A DNA stretch of 64,000 nt from Micromonospora sp. MA102 (lineage in GTDB: Bacteria; Actinomycetota; Actinomycetes; Mycobacteriales; Micromonosporaceae): positions 237,632-301,631 of the forward strand of contig NZ_JAMWEG010000009.1 in assembly GCF_025460765.1 (NCBI RefSeq), written 5' to 3'. Below are positions 34,341 to 42,979 of this stretch, piece after piece; the stretch's first letter is position 1, and every line of letters begins with the position of its first letter. The notes below the pieces were generated by a model. It searched no databases. It was not told the DNA's origin and saw only the letters and a list, made by a program, of their open reading frames with translations. The position numbers and the translations under genes were made by a program.

Positions 34341-35778
34341 ACAGCCCACCGTCGCGCTGCCGGTCATCGGGTCCGGCCCGCCGGCCCCGCCCCGGCGGCG
34401 GTTCGCGCACACCCTGACCGCCCGCGCGGTGCTGGTCACCTGCGCGGTGGCGCTGGTGTCGGTGCTGGTCACCGCGCTGGTCGCAGTGCCCCTGGCGGTG
34501 CGCGGGGCGGAGCGGCGCGATCAGGAGGCGCTGGCCGCCCAGGCCCGGCTCGCCGCCGAGGTGCTCCGGGTCCGCGCGGCGCGCCAGCGGGACAACGCCG
34601 GGGACCGGCTCATCCGCCAGCTCCGCCAGCAGCAGATCGAGGTCTACCTGATCCGGGCCGGCCAGGCCGACCACGCCGGCCTGCCCCCGCCGGTGGTGAA
34701 CCGGCTGGCAGCCGGCCGGGACGTCTCCGGCCGGCGGATCGTCGCCGGCGAACGCTCCCTGGTCGAGGGGCGGGCGCTGCCCGGCGGTGACGGCGTCGTG
34801 CTGGCCCGGCCGACCCGGAACGGGCCGTGGCGGCAGGTGCTGCTCAGCCTCTGGTTGCCGATGCTCGCCGGCCTCGGCGCCGGGGTGGCCGCCGGCCTGC
34901 TGCTGGCCCGCCGGCTGGCCCGGCCGATCCGGACCGCGGCCACCGCCGCCGCGCGGCTGCGCGCCGGGGACCGGGCGGTCCGGGTGCCGGTCGAACCGCC
35001 CGACGAGGTGGCCGACCTGGCGTACGCGCTGAACGGGCTGGCCGCCGCGCTGGCCACCAGCGAAGGGCGGCAGCGCGAATTCCTGCTCTCGGTCTCGCAC
35101 GAGCTGCGCACCCCGCTCACCGCCATCCGCGGCTACGCCGAGGCGCTGGCCGACGGGGTGATCGACGCCGACGGGGTGCCGGCCACCGGCCGGACCGTGC
35201 TCGCCGAGGCCGAGCACCTGGACCGGCTGGTCAGTGACCTGCTGGCGCTGGCCCGGCTGGAGGCCGCCGACTTCCCGCTCGAACCCGGGCCGGTAGACCT
35301 GACCCGGCTCGCCGCCGACGCGGCGCGCACCTGGTCCGACCGGTGCGCGGCGGTCGGCGTGCCGTTCCAGGTGGAGGCGCCGGACGGGCCGGTGCCCGCG
35401 TACACCGATCCGGGGCGGATCCGGCAGGTGGTGGACGGGCTGCTGGAGAACGCGCTGCGGGTCGTACCCCCGGGGGCGCCCGTGGTGCTCGCGGTCCGGG
35501 CGGCCGGCGCGGACCCGGCGGCGGGCGGCCTCGTCGAGGTCCGGGACGGCGGACCCGGCTTCACCGACGACGACCTCGCGGTGGCGTTCGAGCGCGGGGC
35601 ACTGCACCAGCGGTACCGGGGGGTGCGCAAGGTGGGCAGCGGCCTGGGGCTGGCGCTCGCCGCCGGCCTGGTCCGGCGGCTCGGCGGCGACATCACGGCC
35701 GGGCACGCCCCGGAGGGCGGCGCGGCCTTCACCGTCCGGCTGCCCGGCGATCCTTACCTGACCCGAACATCGGCCTGA
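34333..35778 (+). CDS. Sensor histidine kinase
   Basis: A 481-residue membrane kinase. Helices lie at about 31-55 and 172-193, flanking a short extracytoplasmic sensor of about 115 residues. A HAMP linker (about 193-245) leads to the DHp domain with phospho-acceptor H256 in SVSHELRTPLTAIRGY. The ATPase domain shows the N box (VDGLLENALRV), G1 (VRDGGPGF) and G2 (VGSGLGLALAAGLV). It phosphorylates the overlapping response regulator. The signal is unknown. Confidence 0.92.
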   Translation: MPEQPTVALPVIGSGPPAPPRRRFAHTLTARAVLVTCAVALVSVLVTALVAVPLAVRGAERRDQEALAAQARLAAEVLRVRAARQRDNAGDRLIRQLRQQQIEVYLIRAGQADHAGLPPPVVNRLAAGRDVSGRRIVAGERSLVEGRALPGGDGVVLARPTRNGPWRQVLLSLWLPMLAGLGAGVAAGLLLARRLARPIRTAATAAARLRAGDRAVRVPVEPPDEVADLAYALNGLAAALATSEGRQREFLLSVSHELRTPLTAIRGYAEALADGVIDADGVPATGRTVLAEAEHLDRLVSDLLALARLEAADFPLEPGPVDLTRLAADAARTWSDRCAAVGVPFQVEAPDGPVPAYTDPGRIRQVVDGLLENALRVVPPGAPVVLAVRAAGADPAAGGLVEVRDGGPGFTDDDLAVAFERGALHQRYRGVRKVGSGLGLALAAGLVRRLGGDITAGHAPEGGAAFTVRLPGDPYLTRTSA

Positions 35779-35834
35779 CGATCCGCTCGCCCGCGTGGGG
35801 CAGGCTGACGGCACCACGGACGAGAGGAACACTG

Positions 35835-36440
35835 ATGGCACGTCAGGGAATCGTCACCGGCGTCACCGCGCTGCTCGCCGCGGCCGCGCTCGGGCTCGCC
35901 GGATGCGGCCCGGCGCAGGTCGCGCAGGACTCGGCCAGGGAGACCGCCGTCGAGGTGGCCGCCGCCCTGGGCGCGGACGGCCAGGCGCTGGCCGCGCTCG
36001 GCGTCGACGCCGCCGAGCTGGACGTCGACCCGGTCGCGGCCCCGGCGCCCTCGGCCTCCGGCACGCCCGGTGAGAAGGCCGGTCCGCAGGACAAGCGGGA
36101 GCGGGCGCAGGAGTGGCGCAAGCGGCACCGCGCCCGGGTGCTGCTGCGGAAGAACACCCTGCACGGCGAGGTCGTGGTGCAGACCAAGGACGGCGGTACG
36201 AAGACCGTCGCCGTGCAGCGCGGCCAGGTGACCGCGATCGACGCGAAGTCGATGACCGTGAAGTCGACCGACGGCTTCTCGATGACCTGGACCTTCGACG
36301 AGAAGCTCCGCGTGGTCGAGCGGCGGACCACCGTGCAGTCCAGCGACATCAAGGTCGGCTCGACGGTCGGCGTGGCCGGCGCGAAGGACGGCGACAACGG
36401 GGTGGCCCGGCTGATCGTGGTCCCGGTCAAGCAGAAGTAA
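35835..36440 (+). CDS. DUF5666-like putative lipoprotein
   Basis: A 201-residue exported lipoprotein: signal GVTALLAAAALG, then the lipobox LAGC. An acidic/Ala-rich linker follows, then a basic segment and a small beta domain (HGEVVVQTKDGGTKTVAVQR, GQVTAIDAKSMTVKST) like DUF5666, an OB-type domain of unknown function. The ATG at 35835 has GAGAGGAA upstream. Located 57 bp after the kinase gene, it could be part of the same transcript and relate to the signal. Confidence 0.8.
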   Translation: MARQGIVTGVTALLAAAALGLAGCGPAQVAQDSARETAVEVAAALGADGQALAALGVDAAELDVDPVAAPAPSASGTPGEKAGPQDKRERAQEWRKRHRARVLLRKNTLHGEVVVQTKDGGTKTVAVQRGQVTAIDAKSMTVKSTDGFSMTWTFDEKLRVVERRTTVQSSDIKVGSTVGVAGAKDGDNGVARLIVVPVKQK

Positions 36441-36451
36441 CGCCGGAACAT

Positions 36452-36477
36452 GGGGCCGGCGCGACCGCGCCGGCCCC
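36452..36477 (+). terminator. Terminator hairpin
   Basis: Perfect 12-bp arms GGGGCCGGCGCG / CGCGCCGGCCCC with a minimal loop, immediately after the lipoprotein gene. Confidence 0.8.
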
Positions 36478-36621
36478 GGCCGGGTGCGGATGGGCACTTC
36501 TCCGGCCTATCGGACGGGCGGCGCCGGGATGTCCGCCCAGGCCGGGGGCAGGCTGTGGTGACCTCGGCGACCAGCCGGGTTACGCTAGGCCCCGACTTGC
36601 CGTCGCCACCGTGGAGAACCC

Positions 36622-37329
36622 GTGAAGCTCTCGATCCTCATGCCGGTCTACAACGAGGAAGAACGCATCGCGGATGCCCTCAAGCAGGCACTGGCGGTGG
36701 ACTACCCGTGCGAGATCGAACTCGTCGTCGTGGACGACGGCAGCCGCGACGGCACCGGCGAGGTGCTCGGCCGGGTGGACGACGCCCGGCTGCGGGTGAT
36801 CACCCACCAGCGCAACGCCGGCAAGGGCGCGGCGATCAAGACCGCCGTCGACAACGCCGAGGGTGAGTACATGGTCATCCTCGACGCCGACCTCGAGTAC
36901 GACCCGCAGGACATCCCGCGGCTCCTCGAGCCGGTGCTCGACGGCCGGGCCACCGTGGTCTACGGCAACCGGACCTTCGGCAGCCACAGCTCCTACAGCT
37001 TCTGGTACGTGATGGGCAACAAGGGCGTGACGCTCGCCGCCAACGTGCTCTACAACTCGTACATCGGCGACCTGGAGACCTGCTTCAAGCTGATGCCGCT
37101 GGAGCTCTACCGCTCGCTCCAGGTCCGCTCGCGCGGCTTCGGCATGGAGGCCGAGGTCACCGGCAAGCTGCTCCGCCAGCGCATCCGCCCCTACGAGGTC
37201 CCGATCAGCTACCGCGCCCGGGGCCGCGAGGAGGGCAAGAAGATCACCTGGAAGGACGGCGTCGAGGCGATCTGGATCCTGGCGCGCGAGCGCGCCCGCC
37301 GCCGTCCGGTCGGCCCCGCCGCCCGCTGA
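36622..37329 (+). CDS. Family 2 glycosyltransferase, dolichol/polyprenol-phosphate-sugar synthase type
   Basis: A 235-residue soluble GT2 enzyme with LSILMPVYNEEERIADALKQ, VVVDDGSRDGT, the DXD-type site VILDADLEYDPQD and the GFGMEAEVTGKLLRQ segment. It resembles polyprenol-phosphate mannose/glucose synthases without the membrane tail. TGGAGAA precedes the GTG, and a -10-like TACGCT lies further upstream. It is monocistronic. The donor is probably GDP-mannose or UDP-glucose. Confidence 0.87.
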   Translation: MKLSILMPVYNEEERIADALKQALAVDYPCEIELVVVDDGSRDGTGEVLGRVDDARLRVITHQRNAGKGAAIKTAVDNAEGEYMVILDADLEYDPQDIPRLLEPVLDGRATVVYGNRTFGSHSSYSFWYVMGNKGVTLAANVLYNSYIGDLETCFKLMPLELYRSLQVRSRGFGMEAEVTGKLLRQRIRPYEVPISYRARGREEGKKITWKDGVEAIWILARERARRRPVGPAAR

Positions 37330-37343
37330 CGCCCCCGCACGAC

Positions 37344-37390
37344 ACGGACCCCGCACCCCGGCCGAGGCCGGTGTCGCGGGTCCCGTCGTC
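37344..37390. terminator. Imperfect bidirectional terminator hairpin
   Basis: ACGGACCCCGC and GCGGGTCCCGT pair with two mismatches around an inner CCGGCC-GAG-GCCGG stem, between the convergent GT2 and transketolase genes. Confidence 0.55.
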
Positions 37391-37397
37391 TCGGCGG

Positions 37398-38297
37398 TCA
37401 GGCGGCCGCGCGGGCCGGGGTGAGGAACGCGTCGACCGAGCGGCGCAGGCCGGCCGCGTCCAGGCCGTGCCAGCGGTCGTGGTCCTCGGGCGTGCCGTAG
37501 CGGCGCAGGTCCGACCGCCCCACCCCGAGGGTGAGCAGCCGGTGCGGCCGGTCGGCCAGCGCCGCGCCGACCACCCGGGCCGAGGTGCCCGCCAGGTACG
37601 GCTCGACCAGGATCACCTCGGTGCCGGCGAGCGCCCGCAGCCCGGCCGTGTCGAACGGGCGCGGCCGGTGGGTCCAGGCCACCGTGACCGGCCGGTCGGC
37701 CACCGCCGCGAGGGCCGCGTCCAGCAGCGGCCCGACGGCCACCAGCAGCGGCGCGCCCGGCCCGGCGTCCCGCATCACCCGCAGGTCGCCCGCCTCGGGG
37801 TACGCCCGCGCGTTGGTCTGTGTGGACAGCCGCAGGTATGCCGAGCCCCGCCCGCACACGGCGTCGCGCAGCAGACCCGGCACCTCGTCCGGGTGGCCGG
37901 GCACGTGCACGGTCCAGTCGTTCAGCGTGTCGATCAGCGCCACGTCGGCGGGCGCGAGGTGGGTCCGCCCCGCCGCCGCCCGGTCGTACGACGCGCCGAC
38001 GCTGACCAGCACCGCACCGACCCCCTGGTGGTCGAGGTCCAGCTTGATCTGCTCGTACGCCCGCTCGACCAGGAACGGCGCGTAGCTGTGCACGATCGGC
38101 CGCTGCCCGGTCAGCGCCAGCCCGCCGGCCACGCCCATCATCAACTGCTCCCGGATGCCCACGTTGACCACCCGGTCCGGGTAGCGCGCGGCGGCCGGGG
38201 CGAACGCGGCGGCCGAGATGTCGGCCAGCACGATCGTGGTGCGGGGATCGGCCAGCACCTCCTCGGCGGCGGTCACGAAGATCTCGCGCATGGTCAT
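37398..38297 (-). CDS. Transketolase, C-terminal subunit (split)
   Basis: A 299-residue protein corresponding to the pyrimidine-binding and C-terminal domains of transketolase. VNVGIREQLMMGVAGGLALT includes the cofactor-activating Glu, and VHSYAPFLVERAYEQIKLD follows. The ATG at 38297 is chosen because GGGGAG lies 5 nt upstream; a GTG at 38303 would sit on that site. It starts just after the N-terminal subunit's stop. Together they would form a heterotetrameric ThDP enzyme moving two-carbon units, or a specialised relative such as a synthase for a secondary metabolite. Confidence 0.88.
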   Translation of the reverse strand: MTMREIFVTAAEEVLADPRTTIVLADISAAAFAPAAARYPDRVVNVGIREQLMMGVAGGLALTGQRPIVHSYAPFLVERAYEQIKLDLDHQGVGAVLVSVGASYDRAAAGRTHLAPADVALIDTLNDWTVHVPGHPDEVPGLLRDAVCGRGSAYLRLSTQTNARAYPEAGDLRVMRDAGPGAPLLVAVGPLLDAALAAVADRPVTVAWTHRPRPFDTAGLRALAGTEVILVEPYLAGTSARVVGAALADRPHRLLTLGVGRSDLRRYGTPEDHDRWHGLDAAGLRRSVDAFLTPARAAA

Positions 38298-38299
38298 GG

Positions 38300-38992
38300 T
38301 CACTCCCCGTCGGTGACGACCGCGACGACGACGTGCGGCCGGTGGTGGTCGTGCCCGGTCAGGGCGGTGTGCAGGACCGCGTGGTCCCGGCCGTCGACGG
38401 TCGCGGCGGTCCACCCGTTGACGGTGAACCGGCTGGCCGCGCCGCCCGGCCAGCCGTGACTCGCCGACCGGTTGTCCACCACGATCGCGGTGAGGTTGCC
38501 GAGCCCGATGGCGCCCGCGTACGCGATCGCCTCGTGGTTCGAGCCCTCGTCCAGCTCGGCGTCGCCGAGCAGCACGTACACCCGGGGGTCGGCGCGGCCC
38601 TGAGCCCGCAGCCCCAGCGCGGTGCCCACGCCCAGGCCGAGGCCGTGGCCCAGTGACCCGGAGCCGATCTCCACCCCGGGCACCAGCAGCCGGTCCGGGT
38701 GGTCGCCGAGCCGGCTCTCCGGGCCGCCCTGGTCGTCCAGCCAGTCCGCCGGGACGAAGCCCTTGGCGGCGAGCAGCGCGTAGTAGCCGGCGACCGCGTG
38801 CCCCTTCGAGAGCAGGAAGCGGTCGCGGTCCGGGTCGTCCACGGTCGCCGGGGTGATCCGGAGCACCCGGTCGTAGAGCACTTGGAGCACGTCCAGCGTC
38901 GAGTACACGTTGGCGCCGAACTCGCGGCCGGCGCGTACCCGGTCGAGCAGCACCCCCAGCAACGCGGGGTCGGTGGCGGTTGTCGTCGTCAT
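38300..38992 (-). CDS. Transketolase, N-terminal subunit (split)
   Basis: A 230-residue ThDP-binding half: RFLLSKGHAVAGYYALLAAK, IGSGSLGHGLGLGVGTALG and the diphosphate/Mg motif VLLGDAELDEGSNHEAIAYA...NLTAIVVDN. It is shorter than the typical 270-residue N-terminal subunit because the first helices are abbreviated. The ATG at 38992 lies 14 nt from a perfect inverted repeat shared with the divergent soxR gene, so SoxR may control it. It forms an operon with the C-terminal subunit. Confidence 0.88.
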   Translation of the reverse strand: MTTTTATDPALLGVLLDRVRAGREFGANVYSTLDVLQVLYDRVLRITPATVDDPDRDRFLLSKGHAVAGYYALLAAKGFVPADWLDDQGGPESRLGDHPDRLLVPGVEIGSGSLGHGLGLGVGTALGLRAQGRADPRVYVLLGDAELDEGSNHEAIAYAGAIGLGNLTAIVVDNRSASHGWPGGAASRFTVNGWTAATVDGRDHAVLHTALTGHDHHRPHVVVAVVTDGE

Positions 38993-39005
38993 GCGGATAG
39001 CCTCG

Positions 39006-39027
39006 GAGTTGAAGCGCACTTCAACTC
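39006..39027. promoter_or_regulatory. Inverted repeat in soxR-transketolase intergenic region (probable SoxR operator)
   Basis: GAGTTGAAG-CGCA-CTTCAACTC, a perfect 9-bp palindrome in the 46-bp divergent spacer. TTGAAG on each strand could serve as a -35 element. Dyads centred in promoters with long spacers are typical of MerR-family operators, and the TTGA/TCAA half sites recall the SoxR box. Confidence 0.7.
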
Positions 39028-39038
39028 AAGGCCCTGTG

Positions 39039-39497
39039 ATGCACGAAGCAACCCTGACCATCGGCCAGCTCGCCGACCGCAGCGGCGTGGCTCCCTCCGC
39101 GCTGCGCTACTACGAGCGGCTCGGGCTGATCCGCGCCGAACGGACCGGCGGCAACCAGCGCCGCTACGCCCGCACCGAGCTGCGCCGGGTGGCCTTCGTC
39201 CGGATCTCCCAGCAGGTCGGTGTGTCGCTGGAGGAGATCCGGGAGGCGCTGGACTCGCTGCCGTCGGGACGGACCCCCACCCCCGACGACTGGGCCGCCC
39301 TGTCCCGCTCCTGGCGCGAGCGGCTGGATGAGAAGATCCGGCTGCTCGGCAAGCTCCGTGACGACCTCGACGGCTGCATCGGCTGCGGCTGCCTGTCGTT
39401 GCAGCGCTGCACCCTCTACAACCCGGGGGACGCGCTCGCCGCCGAGGGCGCCGGCGCCCGGCTCATGCTCCCCCGCCCCGGACCCGACGCCGCCTGA
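39039..39497 (+). CDS. soxR: SoxR, redox-sensitive MerR-family activator
   Basis: A 152-residue MerR-type regulator. The N-terminal winged helix (LTIGQLADRSGVAPSALRYY) and dimer helix lead to the [2Fe-2S] motif CIGCGCLSLQRC (Cys 113, 116, 118, 124), the SoxR-specific C-X2-C-X-C-X5-C. In actinomycetes SoxR responds to redox-cycling compounds such as quinones and phenazines. The ATG at 39039 is 11 nt beyond the palindrome. It is divergent from the split transketolase and convergent with a quinone oxidoreductase. Confidence 0.93.
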   Translation: MHEATLTIGQLADRSGVAPSALRYYERLGLIRAERTGGNQRRYARTELRRVAFVRISQQVGVSLEEIREALDSLPSGRTPTPDDWAALSRSWRERLDEKIRLLGKLRDDLDGCIGCGCLSLQRCTLYNPGDALAAEGAGARLMLPRPGPDAA

Positions 39498-39500
39498 CCG

Positions 39501-40475
39501 TCAGCGGACCAGCAGCACCTTGCCCACGTGGTCGCTGGTCTCCACCAGCCCGTGCGCGTCGGCGGCCTCGGCCATCTTCGTCCGGGCGTGGACGACCGGC
39601 CGGACCTGCCCCGACTCGACAAGCGGCCACACCTGCTCGCGGACGCCCCGGACGATCTCCGCCTTCTCGGCGAGCGGGCGGGAGCGCAACGCGGTCGCGT
39701 GCACCGAGGCCCGCTTCGCCAGCAGCATCCCCAGGTCCAGCTCGCCCTTGCGGCCACCCTGCATGCCGATCACCACGAGCCGGCCGCCGGTGGCCAGCGT
39801 CGCCACGTTCCGCGGCAGGTAGGCCCCGCCCATGATGTCCAGGATCACGTCCGCGCCCCGGCCGTCGGTGAACCGGCGCATTTCCTCGACGAAGTCCTGC
39901 TCCGCGTAGTCGATCGTGTGCGCGGCACCCAGCTCGCGCAGCCGCTCGTGCTTCGCCGCCCGCGCGGTCACCACCACGGTCGCGCCGAGCGCCACCCCGA
40001 GCTGGATGGCGAACGTGCCGATCCCGCTGCCGCCGCCGTGCACCAGCAGCGTCTCGCCCTCGGCCAGCCGGGCCAGCTGCACCACGTTCGACCAGACCGT
40101 GCAGGCCACCTCCGGCAGCGCCGCCGCGTCGACCAGGTCGACGCCCGCCGGCACCGGCAGCAACTGGCCGGCCGGCACGGCGACCCGCTCGGCGTACCCG
40201 CCGCCGGCCAGCAGCGCGCAGACCTCGTCGCCGACCGACCAGCCGGTCACCTCCGGCCCGACCGCGGCCACCACCCCGGCGCATTCCAAACCCGGGTACG
40301 CCGGCGCGCCCGGGGGCGGCGGGTAGTGCCCCTGCCGTTGCAGCAGGTCGGCCCGGTTCACCGCACTGGAACACACCTCGACCACCACCTCACCCGGGCC
40401 GGGCTCCGGGTCGGGCACCACCGCCCAGACGAGAGCCTCCGGGCCACCGGGTTTCGAGATCGTGATCGCGTGCAT
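39501..40475 (-). CDS. NAD(P)H:quinone oxidoreductase (zinc-independent MDR family)
   Basis: A 324-residue medium-chain dehydrogenase of the quinone oxidoreductase type. NRADLLQRQGHYPPPPGAP and AYPGLECAGVVAAVG start the catalytic domain, VHGGGSGIGTFAIQLGVALG is the NADPH-binding fold, and no structural-zinc cysteines are seen. It would reduce quinones or enones, as plant PIG3/TED2 and bacterial Qor do. It is separated by 9 nt from the P-loop kinase gene upstream and ends 4 nt from soxR, making it a plausible redox-stress partner. Confidence 0.9.
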   Translation of the reverse strand: MHAITISKPGGPEALVWAVVPDPEPGPGEVVVEVCSSAVNRADLLQRQGHYPPPPGAPAYPGLECAGVVAAVGPEVTGWSVGDEVCALLAGGGYAERVAVPAGQLLPVPAGVDLVDAAALPEVACTVWSNVVQLARLAEGETLLVHGGGSGIGTFAIQLGVALGATVVVTARAAKHERLRELGAAHTIDYAEQDFVEEMRRFTDGRGADVILDIMGGAYLPRNVATLATGGRLVVIGMQGGRKGELDLGMLLAKRASVHATALRSRPLAEKAEIVRGVREQVWPLVESGQVRPVVHARTKMAEAADAHGLVETSDHVGKVLLVR

Positions 40476-40484
40476 GCCCCAGTC

Positions 40485-41024
40485 TTACCCGATCCGGCCC
40501 GCCGTCCACGCCCGGGCCAGGATCTCGTCCACCGTCTCCCCCGGTGTCTGCTCGGAGGTATCCAGCCAGAGCCCGATCCGCGGCGTGGTGGACCGGAAGT
40601 CGGCGTCCAGGTCGGCCACCGGCCAGCCGCCGTACCCCTGCTTGGGCCGGTCCCGCTCCCGGGCGGCGACCACGTCGGCGCGCGGCGCGAGCACCACCAC
40701 GGCCAGCGGCCGGTGCCGGATCCGCTCGACCAGCGCCGGCAGCTCCGCACCGAGCACCACGTCCTGGAGCACCACGGTGAAGCCCGCCGCGGCGTAGCGG
40801 TCGGCGGCCGACGCGGCGAGGTCGTAGCGGAGCCGGAGCTGCCGCCACGCCTCGCCGCTGAGGTCGGCCGTCATCTCCGCCCGCCCGCTGACGATCATGC
40901 GGCGGAACACGTCCCCGCGCAGGTGCACCGCGCGGGGCAGCCGCCGGGCCAGCAGCTCGGCCACAGTGGACTTGCCGGCCGCCATGATTCCGCTGATCAG
41001 CACCACCGCCGGGGTCTCCCACAC
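40485..41024 (-). CDS. P-loop kinase (AAA/chloramphenicol-phosphotransferase-like)
   Basis: A 179-residue P-loop NTPase with Walker A GIMAAGKST near the N-terminus, HLRGDVFRRMI and a DXD-like VVVLAPRADVVAARERDRPK lid. It resembles small-molecule kinases related to chloramphenicol phosphotransferase and shikimate kinase. The GTG at 41024 (VWETPAVVLISG) has AGGA 7 nt upstream and places the P-loop at the usual distance; an ATG at 41066 would add 14 residues without a ribosome site. Substrate unknown. Likely cotranscribed with the quinone oxidoreductase. Confidence 0.75.
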   Translation of the reverse strand: MWETPAVVLISGIMAAGKSTVAELLARRLPRAVHLRGDVFRRMIVSGRAEMTADLSGEAWRQLRLRYDLAASAADRYAAAGFTVVLQDVVLGAELPALVERIRHRPLAVVVLAPRADVVAARERDRPKQGYGGWPVADLDADFRSTTPRIGLWLDTSEQTPGETVDEILARAWTAGRIG

Positions 41025-41121
41025 GGGAGCATCCTGACCGCAGGGGTGGGACGGCGGCTCGCCCATTTAACCGGCCGTGGCAGACTAGGCACGGCCGCGT
41101 ACCCCGTCGGGGACGTGGCAG

Positions 41122-41208
41122 GGAGGGTTCGCCTAGTGGCCGATGGCGCTGGTCTTGAAAACCGGTAAGGCAGCGATGTCTTCGTGGGTTCGAATCCCAC
41201 ACCCTCCG
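41122..41208 (+). tRNA. tRNA-Ser (anticodon TGA)
   Basis: An 87-nt class II tRNA. Acceptor arms GGAGGGT / ACCCTCC, anticodon loop CTTGAAA on a CTGGT/ACCGG stem, long variable arm, T-loop GGGTTCGAATCCCAC. The CCA end is not fully encoded. Confidence 0.95.
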
Positions 41209-41262
41209 CCCTTGAACAGCAGGAACGCCCTCGGGACCGGCGCGAATGTCGACGGAGGGGAA

Positions 41263-41511
41263 CTAGAGACCCGGCATCTCCGGTCCGCGGCGTTTCCAGA
41301 TCACCGTGACCGCCGCCCAGTACGGGATGGCCACGGCGCCCAGGGTGACCTCTTTGTCCCAGCCCGTCCGTGCCTCCAGCCACCACGTCCCGAGCCCCAG
41401 TAGCGCGAACAGGCCAAGGGTCACGCTCCGCCAGCGGATCCGGCGCCCCCGCTGCTCCCGGGGGTAGGCGTCATAGCCGTGTTTCGGCTGGTAGACGGGT
41501 TCTGGGGGCAC
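41263..41511 (-). CDS. Small membrane protein
   Basis: An 82-residue hypothetical protein with two hydrophobic segments (SVTLGLFALLGLGTWWLEA and VTLGAVAIPYWAAVTVIW) and a basic N-terminus. The GTG at 41511 is favoured by GGAGAG 4 nt upstream; a GTG at 41553 is also in frame. A TTAGCGT -10-like box lies further upstream. No family recognised. It sits between tRNA-Ser and the PEBP gene. Confidence 0.6.
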   Translation of the reverse strand: MPPEPVYQPKHGYDAYPREQRGRRIRWRSVTLGLFALLGLGTWWLEARTGWDKEVTLGAVAIPYWAAVTVIWKRRGPEMPGL

Positions 41512-41695
41512 AGCACTCTCCGGCGCGTCGGGCCTGGCTCGGCGGCAGGTCACCGACGCTAACAGCCCCCGTCAATGCGTGGCCGTGACCGCGCGCGCGG
41601 GCGCTGAGCCGGACACCGGGCACTTACGGTTCGATCCGGGCTGCGGAAGGGGTATGAAGGTGCAGGACATTCGCGCACCCGGAAGGACCGTTTCG

Positions 41696-42229
41696 ATGAG
41701 CCTGGAACGACCGATCGCCCCGGACCCGTACGAGCTGCTGCCGACGGTGCCGTCGTTCAACCTCACCAGTGACGACGTGCACAACGGCGAGCCGATGGAC
41801 GCCCGGTACGCGCACGGCAGCGCCGGCGGCGAGAACGTCTCCCCGCACCTGGCCTGGTCGGGCTTCCCGGACGAGACCAAGAGCTTCGTGGTCACCTGTT
41901 TCGACCCGGATGCGCCGACCGGCAGCGGCTTCTGGCACTGGGTGCTGGTGGACGTGCCCGCCTCGGTGACCGAGCTGCCGACCGCGGTGGAGGAGGGCGA
42001 CCTCGGGGGCGCCTTCAGCATCCGCAACGACTACGGCGACACCGGCTACGGCGGCGCCGCCCCGCCGGCCGGGGACCGGCCGCACCGCTACGTGTTCGCG
42101 GTGCACGCCGTCGACGTGGAGCGGCTCGACGTGGGCAAGGGCGCGAGCCCCGCATACGTGGGCTTCAACCTGGCCTTCCACACCCTGGCCCGGGCGGTGA
42201 TCCGCCCGACGTACCAGGTCAAGGAGTGA
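41696..42229 (+). CDS. YbhB/YbcL-family phosphatidylethanolamine-binding protein (PEBP)
   Basis: A 177-residue PEBP-fold protein. GGENVSPHLAWSGFPDETKS and FDPDAPTGSGFWHWVLVDVP are the ligand-pocket signatures, followed by DYGDTGYGGAAPPAGDRPHR. Bacterial members are of unclear function; some bind phosphate esters or inhibit proteases. The ATG at 41696 has GGAAGGA 8 nt upstream; an ATG at 41654 also follows a purine-rich stretch and would add 14 residues. Confidence 0.88.
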   Translation: MSLERPIAPDPYELLPTVPSFNLTSDDVHNGEPMDARYAHGSAGGENVSPHLAWSGFPDETKSFVVTCFDPDAPTGSGFWHWVLVDVPASVTELPTAVEEGDLGGAFSIRNDYGDTGYGGAAPPAGDRPHRYVFAVHAVDVERLDVGKGASPAYVGFNLAFHTLARAVIRPTYQVKE

Positions 42230-42235
42230 GGCGAC

Positions 42236-42261
42236 GGGGCCTCCGCGCCGGCGGAGGCCCC
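42236..42261. terminator. Bidirectional terminator hairpin
   Basis: Perfect 11-bp arms GGGGCCTCCGC / GCGGAGGCCCC around GCCG, between the convergent PEBP and methyltransferase genes. Confidence 0.85.
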
Positions 42262-42268
42262 GCTCCGG

Positions 42269-42979
42269 TCAGCTCGGGACGCGGGCGACCGCGAAGACGG
42301 ACTGGCCGAACGGCGGCCGGACGCGCTGCTCGGCGGCCTTGGTGGCCGGGAGGACCAGGGTGTCGTAGACCTTCACCATCGGCCCCTCCTTCGGCATCAG
42401 CCGGAAGACCTTGGTGGCCATGAAGTAGCCGATCAGGCCGAGGGCGTTCGCATAGTGGATCTTCTCCACGGTGAGGCCCGCCTCGGTCATCGCCGCGGCC
42501 AGGCTCTTCTTCGTGTAGCGCCGGACGTGGCCGGTGGCGACGTCCGCCGGGCTCATCGCGAACTGGAACGCGGGCACGATGATGATCACTGCGCCGCCGG
42601 GGCGGACCAGGTCGCGCATGCTCCGCAGCGCGCCCACATGGTCGTCGATGTGCTCCAGCACGTTGTACGAGACGGCCGCGCTGTAGTCGCCCCGCTCGGA
42701 GTGCGGCAGCAGCATCTGCCGGACCTCGATGGCCGGGTGCTCGGCCAGCCGTTCCTTGAGCCGCACCAGGCGGTCCGGGTCCGCCTCGGTCGCCGTGATC
42801 CGGGGCAGGTGCTCGGCCCACTCGAGGGCGTAGTCGCCCAGCCCGCTGCCGATCTCGATGGGGTTGTCACCGAGGTAGGGCACGGCGAGCTCGACGAACC
42901 AGCGACGGTGGTTGACCGCCGTCGCGAGGCCCTCCAGCACCTCCGACTGGACGCGCTGATCCCCAGTGATATCTGCCAT
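42269..42979 (-). CDS. SAM-dependent methyltransferase (class I)
   Basis: A 236-residue methyltransferase. The SAM-binding glycine motif is NPIEIGSGLGDYALEWAE, followed by acidic ITATEADPD and motif IV-like AAVSYNVLEHIDDHVGALRS. The C-terminal HVRRYTKKSLAAAMTEAGL is typical of type-11 enzymes acting on lipids or sugars. GAGGAATC precedes the ATG at 42979. It is divergent from the large membrane protein at 43190 and may act in the same surface-glycan pathway; this is inference. Confidence 0.87.
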   Translation of the reverse strand: MADITGDQRVQSEVLEGLATAVNHRRWFVELAVPYLGDNPIEIGSGLGDYALEWAEHLPRITATEADPDRLVRLKERLAEHPAIEVRQMLLPHSERGDYSAAVSYNVLEHIDDHVGALRSMRDLVRPGGAVIIIVPAFQFAMSPADVATGHVRRYTKKSLAAAMTEAGLTVEKIHYANALGLIGYFMATKVFRLMPKEGPMVKVYDTLVLPATKAAEQRVRPPFGQSVFAVARVPS

